From the NCBI GenBank assembly GCA_016742295.1, contig JACVCA010000110.1, positions 1 to 5,236 on the forward strand: a DNA stretch of 5,236 bases, written 5' to 3'. Source of the DNA: Alphaproteobacteria bacterium. GTDB taxonomy: Bacteria > Pseudomonadota > Alphaproteobacteria > JAGOMX01. A program made the translations under genes and the position numbers. This document shows positions 1 to 4,715 of the stretch, piece after piece (the first letter of the stretch is position 1; every line of letters begins with the position of its first letter). Below the pieces are notes generated by a model. The model worked only from the letters and a program-made list of their open reading frames with translations. It made no database searches and had not been told where the DNA came from.

Positions 1-716
1 TAATTGCGTTGCTTATAAATTTTTGGGGTGTTTTAGGGAATGGTTTTGCAAGTGAAATTCTAGATGAGAAATCGTACGTTACAGACTCCCATAGGGGATT
101 CATAGGAAATTATACCTTTACTGAGCGTTTAATACATAATCCAGATAAAGTGAGAGAATTTTTGAATCAATATGCCTTTTCTCCGGTTGTAAATAAGCAG
201 TTTGTTGAAAAATCTTCTTCCGACATGCCTGCTTTTGAAATTATTGAAATAGGAATGGGAGAAAAGCGTGTAGTGCAGAATAAAGATTTAATCCTTTATA
301 CAAAAGGGATTGCTGATTGTATAGGAATTGCAGTTTGGGAGCCTGAAGAAAAAATAGCTGCTTTATACCATGCTTCAAAAATGGAATTAAGAGATAATGA
401 ATTGATGTTCAAAGAACATTTTATTGATGTTATAAAAAAAGACATTCTTGATCTCTCAAAGGTAGAAGTTAATATTATTTCTTTTTATTGGTCTCAAGAT
501 GCCTTAACTGTTGTAAAATTATTCCAAAAGAATGGATTTAAAATTACGGGTCTTAGTATTCCTGACGCTGCAAAAGAGAATACTGAGTTTGAAGATAATA
601 CATATATTAATAAGAACACAGTTCCATCAAATTATTTGGCTTTCAAAGAAAGGGTTCCTAGGGCTGCGATGTCTCTAAATACGCGTAATGGGCAAGTAGG
701 GTACAAGCTTTATTAG
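1..716 (+). CDS. Probable exported CheD/YfiH/CNF1-fold cysteine hydrolase (deamidase-like), 5' end outside window
   Basis: The frame is open from the left edge, so the true start lies upstream. A TTG at 9 is available, but the two codons before it (Ile-Ala) continue a hydrophobic run, IALLINFWGVLGNGFAS. This looks like the core of a signal peptide, with possible cleavage after GFA. Counting from the TTG at 9, the middle reads GMGEKRVVQNKDLILYTKG, then ADCIGIAVWEPEEKIAALYH. Thr98, Cys104 (codon 318-320) and His121 (codon 369-371) have spacings of 6 and 17, the same as Thr21/Cys27/His44 recalled for Thermotoga maritima CheD. YfiH proteins share a similar ADC...H pattern. This superfamily includes CheD receptor glutamine deamidases and CNF1-type toxins. 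No chemotaxis gene is visible nearby and the N terminus looks exported, so a secreted effector is a reasonable guess; its target is unknown. The C-terminal part (about residues 150-235) is not recognised beyond a closing strand like CheD's. The coding call is firm, the fold moderate, the function tentative. Confidence 0.78.
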   Translation, partial: IALLINFWGVLGNGFASEILDEKSYVTDSHRGFIGNYTFTERLIHNPDKVREFLNQYAFSPVVNKQFVEKSSSDMPAFEIIEIGMGEKRVVQNKDLILYTKGIADCIGIAVWEPEEKIAALYHASKMELRDNELMFKEHFIDVIKKDILDLSKVEVNIISFYWSQDALTVVKLFQKNGFKITGLSIPDAAKENTEFEDNTYINKNTVPSNYLAFKERVPRAAMSLNTRNGQVGYKLY

Positions 717-842
717 AGAAGTTTAGACCGATCAAAACAAGAGAGTATGTTTGGGTCGTTCAATGACTTGGATAAGCTTGTCGAATTTTTTATTTCTTAA
801 TTTTTTATCTAGTCGGGAGTTTAGGGCTTATAAACTTAAAAA

Positions 843-871
843 TGATGAACATTACTTTGAAATTTTATAAT
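843..871 (+). promoter_or_regulatory. Candidate sigma-70 promoter upstream of mini-ORF and efp
   Basis: A perfect TATAAT lies at 866-871. The hexamer 17 bases upstream, TGATGA at 843-848, is a poor -35 box. Transcription would start near 878, about 30 bases before the mini-ORF ATG at 908 and about 225 bases before efp. In AT-rich DNA a lone perfect -10 box can arise by chance. Here it is supported by the strong ribosome binding site placed correctly downstream. Confidence 0.4.
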
Positions 872-907
872 AATCTACAAGCTGTTCAAATCTAGGGGAG
901 GATTATA

Positions 908-955
908 ATGAATACACCTCATATTTGCTTTAATCTTTCCAGCTATTTTTTTTGA
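908..955 (+). CDS. Mini-ORF of 15 codons with strong ribosome binding site (leader peptide or broken gene)
   Basis: An ATG at 908 follows GGGGAGGA (895-902) at 5 bases, the best Shine-Dalgarno match in the window, and a perfect -10 box sits 37 bases upstream. The peptide is MNTPHICFNLSSYFF and ends at TGA 953-955, immediately after a run of eight T (946-953). If ribosomes slipped back one base, or if one T has been lost, translation would continue for 23 more residues to TAA at 1021-1023, giving a Leu/Lys-rich 38-residue product. It could be a leader peptide controlling efp, a small protein broken by a one-base deletion, or chance. I recognise no family. There is no proline run that would tie it to EF-P function. 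Confidence 0.28.
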   Translation: MNTPHICFNLSSYFF

Positions 956-1010
956 AGAATTCCTTATTTATAAAATTGCTTACCTTAAAAGCAACGTCTT
1001 TCTTGGGAAA

Positions 1011-1032
1011 AAGGTTATCTTAAGGTTATCTT
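1011..1032 (+). repeat. Tandem direct repeat, two copies of 11 bases
   Basis: AAGGTTATCTT occurs twice with no gap (1011-1021 and 1022-1032), 70 to 90 bases upstream of efp. The second copy overlaps the left arm of the inverted repeat at 1020-1057, and the first copy could pair with the same right arm instead, so two alternative hairpins are possible. Confidence 0.6.
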
Positions 1033-1057
1033 ATGTAAATCTTGCTTCTAACCTTAA
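1020..1057 (+). repeat. Perfect 9-bp inverted repeat upstream of efp
   Basis: TTAAGGTTA (1020-1028) is the exact reverse complement of TAACCTTAA (1049-1057), with a 20-base spacer. A related ACCTTAA also occurs at 982-988. The right arm falls between the weak -35 and -10 elements proposed for the proximal efp promoter, so this could be an operator or an RNA stem in the leader. The arms are AT-rich, so the RNA stem alone would be weak. It is not followed by a T run and does not look like a rho-independent terminator. Confidence 0.4.
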
Positions 1058-1071
1058 AATCACGCTACATA
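1043..1071 (+). promoter_or_regulatory. Weak candidate promoter proximal to efp
   Basis: TTGCTT (1043-1048) and TACATA (1066-1071) are separated by 17 bases. Each matches consensus only partly, so this is a tentative proximal promoter for the efp-suhB pair. It would start transcription near 1078, about 25 bases before the efp ATG. Confidence 0.25.
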
Positions 1072-1102
1072 TGACCAATAACACTTTTAATTGAGAGAGA
1101 AA

Positions 1103-1672
1103 ATGAAGATTAATGGAAATGAAATTCGTCCCGGCTATATTATTGAGCATAATGGACGTCTATGGTCCGCTGTAAAAACCGAACATGTTAAGCCTGGTAA
1201 AGGTGGTGCTTACATGCAGGTTGAACTTAGAGATATTCGTAGTGGAACGAAAACCAATGAGCGTTTTCGTGCCAGCGAGTCAGTTGAACGTATTCGTTTG
1301 GAAGAACGAGAATTTCAATTTTTGTATGAAGAATCAAGTGAACTTCTTGCCTTTATGGATCAAGAAAGCTTTGAACAGATATCTGTTAAGAAAGATATTC
1401 TTGGTGATAGCGTAGCTTTCCTGCAAGAAGGAATGAGCGTGATGGTCTCGATTCATGAAGGGGAAGTCATGAGTATTCGGTTACCCGATACTGTAATTAT
1501 GACAATCCTAGAAGCAGATCCGGTTGTCAAAGGACAAACTGCAACAGGATCTTATAAGCCTGCTATCTTGGAAAATGGGGTCAGAGTTATGGTTCCCCCT
1601 CATATCGAAACTGGCACACGTGTAGTGATTAATACAGTAGAGAGTAGTTATGTTGAACGTGCCAAAGACTAA
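1103..1672 (+). CDS. efp: Translation elongation factor P
   Basis: EF-P binds between the ribosomal P and E sites and relieves stalling at consecutive prolines. The 189-residue protein has the usual length and three-domain order: an N-terminal KOW-like domain (about 1-64), then two OB-fold domains (about 65-126 and 127-189). The modification loop reads HVKPGKGGAYMQV. Its Lys33 corresponds to Escherichia coli Lys34, the beta-lysylated residue, so an EpmA/EpmB-type modification is plausible; no modification gene is in the window. The C-terminal domain has the family pattern VKGQTATGSYKPA followed by ENGVRVMVPPHIETG. I chose ATG 1103, preceded by GAGAGA, because MKINGNEIRPG is the family's normal beginning; a TTG at 1091 in frame would add four residues. 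The next gene, suhB, follows after 18 bases, so the two are probably cotranscribed. Confidence 0.97.
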   Translation: MKINGNEIRPGYIIEHNGRLWSAVKTEHVKPGKGGAYMQVELRDIRSGTKTNERFRASESVERIRLEEREFQFLYEESSELLAFMDQESFEQISVKKDILGDSVAFLQEGMSVMVSIHEGEVMSIRLPDTVIMTILEADPVVKGQTATGSYKPAILENGVRVMVPPHIETGTRVVINTVESSYVERAKD

Positions 1673-1690
1673 AGAAAAGGATTAAGGTTT

Positions 1691-2491
1691 ATGTACAGTG
1701 GTAGTGGGGCCCATCGTTCTGCTCTTTTAAATGTAATGTGTAATGCTGCAATAAAGGCATCCCGCCGCCTAGTACGGGATTTTGGAGAAGTTGAACAATT
1801 ACAAGTTTCAACCAAAGGGCCTGGGGATTTCGTATCGGCAGCAGATCATAAAGCTGAAAAAACCCTTTATGAAGAACTCTCGAGAGCTCGGCCTACATAC
1901 GGTTTTTTAATGGAGGAGTCAGGCAGAATTCAAGGACAGGACGATCGCTTTTGTTGGATTATCGATCCCCTAGATGGGACTACAAATTTTCTCCATGGCA
2001 TTCCTCATTTTGCGATCTCAATTGCTTTAGAAAAAGAAGGCGAGCTTTTAGCAGGTGTAATCTATAATCCAATTCTTGATGAAATGTATGCAGCAGAGAA
2101 AGGTGCAGGCGCTTTTCTTAATAATCGCCGCTTGAGAGTATCAGGAAGACAGAAATTAAATGAAGTTGTGCTTTCGACTGGCCTTGCTATTGAACCTTCT
2201 GAAATGGCAGAAATTGCCAAAACTCTTTACCATGTTAGACCTCAGGTTGCGAGTGTTCGAAGTTTTGGTGTTACATCTTTAGATCTTGCTTATGTCGCTG
2301 CAGGGCGGCTGGATGGATTTTGGCATACGCGATTTTCACCATGGGATGTTGCGGCAGGAATTGTCTTAGTCCGAGAAGCGGGAGGAAATGTATCGGAAAT
2401 TAATGGAGGGAAGGATATACTCAAAAACCTTAGTATTCTTGCAAGTACGCAGCATTTACACTCTCTTATTTCTAAAATATTAACTTATTAA
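1691..2491 (+). CDS. suhB: Inositol monophosphatase family protein (SuhB-like)
   Basis: The protein has 266 residues, the normal length for the Mg2+/Li+-dependent inositol monophosphatase family. In E. coli, SuhB hydrolyses inositol phosphates and also acts in rRNA transcription complexes. The metal-site motifs are complete: GDFVSAAD (45-52), MEESG (74-78, Glu75/Glu76), DPLDGT (92-97) and PWDVAAG (217-223). Two substrate-pocket positions differ from the usual pattern. The GSA-type segment before LDLAYVAAGR is FGVTS (192-196). The Glu normally found in FWE, equivalent to human Glu213 that contacts inositol, is His212 in FWHTRFSPWD. The substrate may therefore differ, or the RNA-polymerase role may dominate; this is inference. 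ATG 1691 has AAAGGA at 1676-1681 and AAGG at 1684-1687 upstream, and the N terminus ALLNVMCNAAIKA aligns with alphaproteobacterial relatives. It lies 18 bases after efp. Confidence 0.94.
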   Translation: MYSGSGAHRSALLNVMCNAAIKASRRLVRDFGEVEQLQVSTKGPGDFVSAADHKAEKTLYEELSRARPTYGFLMEESGRIQGQDDRFCWIIDPLDGTTNFLHGIPHFAISIALEKEGELLAGVIYNPILDEMYAAEKGAGAFLNNRRLRVSGRQKLNEVVLSTGLAIEPSEMAEIAKTLYHVRPQVASVRSFGVTSLDLAYVAAGRLDGFWHTRFSPWDVAAGIVLVREAGGNVSEINGGKDILKNLSILASTQHLHSLISKILTY

Positions 2492-2826
2492 GCCTAAAAG
2501 GGCTAAATTAATTCTCATTTACCAGCGAACTTTCTCTTCTTAGCTTTAAATATATGTCATTAAGTGCTTTTTTAAACTTCTAAAATTCAACCTAATTAAG
2601 TTAATTCAATCCCTTGTAAAAGCTATGTGTTTAGCACATATTATTCATGTAAGAATTATAATGCTATTTCTAGATATTTTTTGTCATACTATTAATAGTT
2701 GGTAAGTGGTTTTAATGGTTCGTAGTGTTATTTAATTGTATGCATGGTGTCAAATGCGGGTGCTAAAAGTGGTAGTATGTGTCCGCACTTTTTTAATGTT
2801 TTGCTTAAAATAAGCTTTATGTCGTT
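2492..2826. other. Intergenic stretch without a recognisable gene
   Basis: About 335 AT-rich bases separate suhB from the transposase remnant. I find no convincing coding frame. Visible structures are a weak stem directly after the suhB stop (AGCC 2491-2494 with GGCT 2501-2504, no T run), a 6-bp hairpin TATGTG/CACATA (2624-2629 with 2635-2640), an isolated TATAAT at 2657-2662 without a -35 box, and the terminator-like hairpin listed at 2755-2794. It probably includes eroded insertion-sequence DNA near its right end. Confidence 0.5.
2755..2794 (+). terminator. Candidate rho-independent terminator
   Basis: TGCGG (2755-2759) pairs with CCGCA (2783-2787) and can be extended inward by three G-U pairs. 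The loop is long, and the stem is followed after one base by six T (2789-2794). It could end transcription coming from efp-suhB, although it lies about 265 bases past the suhB stop. The same bases may instead be the end of the insertion sequence. Confidence 0.3.
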
Positions 2827-3158
2827 TTAGAGTAGGATTAAGTTATCAACTTGAGATAAACTCTTCTGACGCCTCTGTTTTGCTCTAAGTCTTGTAGGCC
2901 GATGAGGTACTTCAATACATTATTCAGTTTTTTATGATTCCGGTGCTCTGTTATTTTGAGCAATTTCTTTCTAGCTGCTTTATAGCTTTTAAGTTTATCT
3001 GTAATCATTAATCTTGGTACATACTTGAGTCCTTTTAAAAGCTTCTTAAAGAACCTAAGAGTAGTTTTTGCACTCCTGGAAGCTGAAACAAAACGCAAGT
3101 TAGATGACTTTCTTGTACAAACATACTTTTCAATTTAAAACAGAGGACTGAAAAAGTG
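2786..3158. mobile_element. Degraded IS6-like insertion sequence remnant, extent tentative
   Basis: The transposase fragment inside shows that mobile DNA is present. CACTTTTT (2786-2793) and its exact inverse AAAAAGTG (3151-3158) flank the fragment, and the right copy lies just where a different plus-strand frame begins. These could be the tips of terminal inverted repeats, but eight AT-rich bases can match by chance. At about 370 bases the element is far shorter than an intact IS6 element (about 800), consistent with internal or terminal deletion. I could not identify a target duplication. Confidence 0.35.
2827..3134 (-). pseudogene. IS6-family transposase fragment, 5'-truncated and frameshifted
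   Basis: Counted from TTG at 3098, the minus strand reads ASRSAKTTLRFFKKLLKG (6-23), then VPRLMITDKLKSYKAARKK and TEHRNHKKLNN (to residue 60). These match the IS6-family core containing the second catalytic Asp (Asp34, in TDKLKSY). After Asn60 the frame gives unrelated residues. Shifting by one base at about 2917-2919 gives IEVPHRPTRLRAKQ, the expected continuation holding the catalytic Glu (family pattern NNRAENSHQPTR), and runs to TAA at 2827-2829. A single-base deletion is the simplest explanation. The helix-turn-helix N terminus and the first catalytic Asp are absent; the open frame extends upstream only to a TAA at 3135-3137. The Asp-to-Glu spacing after repair is 29, as in the VEHRQHKGLNN-type subgroup. 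It cannot encode active transposase. Confidence 0.85.
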
Positions 3159-3436
3159 TTCAAGGTAGGGAGTTAAGGCTTTTAAGAGATCGCTTTGATT
3201 CTCGGTATAATGATTACGAGCTTTTAAAAGACGTAAAGCAAGGCTTTCTGACTTGCCTTCAGGAATTTGAGAAAATTTTGGTCAAGCAGTTGAGGAACTG
3301 AAATTTCATGGAGATTTTGAAAGCAAAGACTAAAGTTATGGTGTATTTGGACATAGTTCAGGAACATATGTTAAAAAGTAAGTTTCCAAAAGGGTTTGAC
3401 CTCAATCAAATCAAAGATACAATCAACTTCAATTGA
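3152..3436 (+). pseudogene. Unrecognised remnant frame, interrupted by one TGA
   Basis: A plus-strand frame runs from 3152, just after a TGA at 3149-3151, for 49 codons to TGA at 3299-3301. In the same frame it continues through ATG 3308 for 42 codons to TGA at 3434-3436. The first part contains RFDSRYNDYELLKDVKQG and then FLTCLQEFEKILVKQ; the second contains VYLDIVQEHMLKSKFPKG. Composition looks like a helical, charged protein, and the first part has no usable start near its beginning. The reading I prefer is the tail of a gene cut on its left by the IS debris and broken by one nonsense codon. Alternatively the second part is a separate small ORF, with GAGGAA (3292-3297) as its ribosome binding site. 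I do not recognise the family. The pgk promoter lies inside its last codons. Confidence 0.4.
3396..3423 (+). promoter_or_regulatory. Sigma-70 promoter for pgk
   Basis: TTGACC (3396-3401) and TACAAT (3418-3423) are 16 bases apart, and each matches consensus at five of six positions. This is the best complete promoter in the window. Transcription would begin near 3430, about 29 bases before the pgk ATG, which suggests pgk is transcribed independently of anything upstream. Confidence 0.65.
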
Positions 3437-3458
3437 AAGTACATGTTTTAGGGATGTT

Positions 3459-4652
3459 ATGAAAACAATTGATACGTTGAATCACATAAATTTACAAGGT
3501 ATGCGTGTGTTGGTGCGCGCTGATTTGAATGTTCCTGTTCAAGAGGGTAAGATTTTGGATACGACACGAATTGAACGCTTGGTCCCCACCTTAAAAGAGT
3601 TGATTGCTAAAAAAGCGCGGATCATCATATTGTCCCATTTTGGTCGTCCCGAGGGCAGAGTAAATCGTGAGGACTCACTTCAGCAAGTCTGCCCAGCCTT
3701 ATCCAAGGTTTTGGGACACAAGGTAAAATTCATTTCTTGCCTACCGAGTGAAGCTCAAGCTGCAGCTCAAAAACTTGAAGACGGTCAAGTGGCGCTGCTC
3801 GAAAATTTACGCTTTCATCCTGGTGAGGAACAAGATGATGATGTATTTGCCCAAGACTTGGCGAAACTAGGTGATCTTTATGTGAACGACGCTTTTTCAG
3901 TTTCCCATCGTGCCCATGCTTCTGTACATGCTATTACTAAATATTTGCCCGCAATTGCGGGGCGCCTGATGCAAGCAGAGATTAAAGCCCTAACATCTGC
4001 TTTAAAAAATCCCCAGCATCCTGTGATTGCAATAGTGGGTGGTGCTAAAGTTTCAACAAAACTTGCTATTTTAAAAAATTTAATAAAAAAAGTTGATATT
4101 TTAGTGGTGGGTGGAGGAATGGCCAATACGTTTTTGTTCTCAGATGGTATTGAAATTGGCACCTCACTCTGTGAAAATGATATGATTGAAACCGTCAGGG
4201 CTATTCAATATGAAGCACAAATAGCAGCAACAAGAATTATTTTACCTCAAGATGTTGTAGTTGCGAAAAAAATGCAGCCGCCGATCGAGGGGCAGAACTG
4301 GAATATTTCTTGTATGCCAACCGACACCATGATTGTGGATATCGGTTCACAAACAATCCTGCTTATTAATCAGGCGTTGAAAAATGCCAAGACTTGCATT
4401 TGGAATGGTCCCCTCGGGGTTTTTGAAGTACCGCCCTTTGATCAAGGCACAATAGCTGTGATGCAGCAGGTAGCCTCTCTCACTAAATCTCACGAACTTT
4501 ACAGCATAGCGGGTGGAGGAGAAACTATAGCAGCCCTAAACCATGCTGGTTGTAGCGATAAGTTTAGTTATATTTCAACTGCAGGGGGCGCTTTTTTAGA
4601 ATGGCTCGAAGGTAAAACTTTACCTGGTCTTGCAGCTTTAGAAAAAGCCTAA
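3459..4652 (+). CDS. pgk: Phosphoglycerate kinase
   Basis: PGK transfers phosphate between 1,3-bisphosphoglycerate and ADP in cytosolic glycolysis and gluconeogenesis. The 397-residue protein has the usual bacterial length. The N-terminal substrate domain has RADLNVPV (20-27), HFGRPEG, LLENLRFHPGEE and DAFSVSHRAHAS. The nucleotide domain has IVGGAKVSTK, VVGGGMANTF, WNGPLGVFE, and near the end STAGGAFLEWLEGK. The metal-nucleotide motif usually written GGGDT reads GGGET, with Glu355 replacing the Asp that helps bind Mg-nucleotide; this is conservative and may still work. I chose ATG 3459, preceded by AGGG at 3450-3453, because it gives the family's normal N terminus. A TTG at 3396 in the same frame would add 21 unrelated residues and coincides with the -35 box. 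There is no gap or fba gene beside it. It is convergent with rpoD, 63 bases apart. Confidence 0.97.
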   Translation: MKTIDTLNHINLQGMRVLVRADLNVPVQEGKILDTTRIERLVPTLKELIAKKARIIILSHFGRPEGRVNREDSLQQVCPALSKVLGHKVKFISCLPSEAQAAAQKLEDGQVALLENLRFHPGEEQDDDVFAQDLAKLGDLYVNDAFSVSHRAHASVHAITKYLPAIAGRLMQAEIKALTSALKNPQHPVIAIVGGAKVSTKLAILKNLIKKVDILVVGGGMANTFLFSDGIEIGTSLCENDMIETVRAIQYEAQIAATRIILPQDVVVAKKMQPPIEGQNWNISCMPTDTMIVDIGSQTILLINQALKNAKTCIWNGPLGVFEVPPFDQGTIAVMQQVASLTKSHELYSIAGGGETIAALNHAGCSDKFSYISTAGGAFLEWLEGKTLPGLAALEKA

Positions 4653-4715
4653 ATTTTTAAATCCTTTTAAGCTACTCTGCCTGTTAAGAAGAGGATACTT
4701 TAGAAATTTTCTTAC

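Noticed and set aside
767..805. Terminator after the CheD-like gene formed by GATAAGCTTGTC and following T runs
   Set aside because: The near-palindrome leaves only about four pairs once a loop is allowed, one of them G-U, so the stem is too weak.
1091..1102. TTG start for efp at 1091
   Set aside because: The family begins at MKINGNEIRPG, and the TTG would remove space for a ribosome binding site; GAGAGA before ATG 1103 fits better.
1185..1415. Open plus-strand frame of 76 codons inside efp
   Set aside because: It lies wholly within the well-conserved efp gene in another frame and has no family resemblance or ribosome binding site.
2491..2504. Hairpin directly after the suhB stop as a terminator
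   Set aside because: Only four pairs are contiguous and no T run follows.
3206..3211. Perfect TATAAT as a promoter
   Set aside because: No acceptable -35 hexamer lies 15-19 bases upstream, and such boxes arise often in AT-rich DNA.
3299..3301. TGA read as tryptophan (altered genetic code)
   Set aside because: efp and suhB use TGG for Trp and contain no internal TGA, so a nonsense codon in a pseudogene is simpler.
3878..4162. Open minus-strand frame of 94 codons inside pgk
   Set aside because: It is antisense to conserved PGK motifs and its residues look like a shadow translation.
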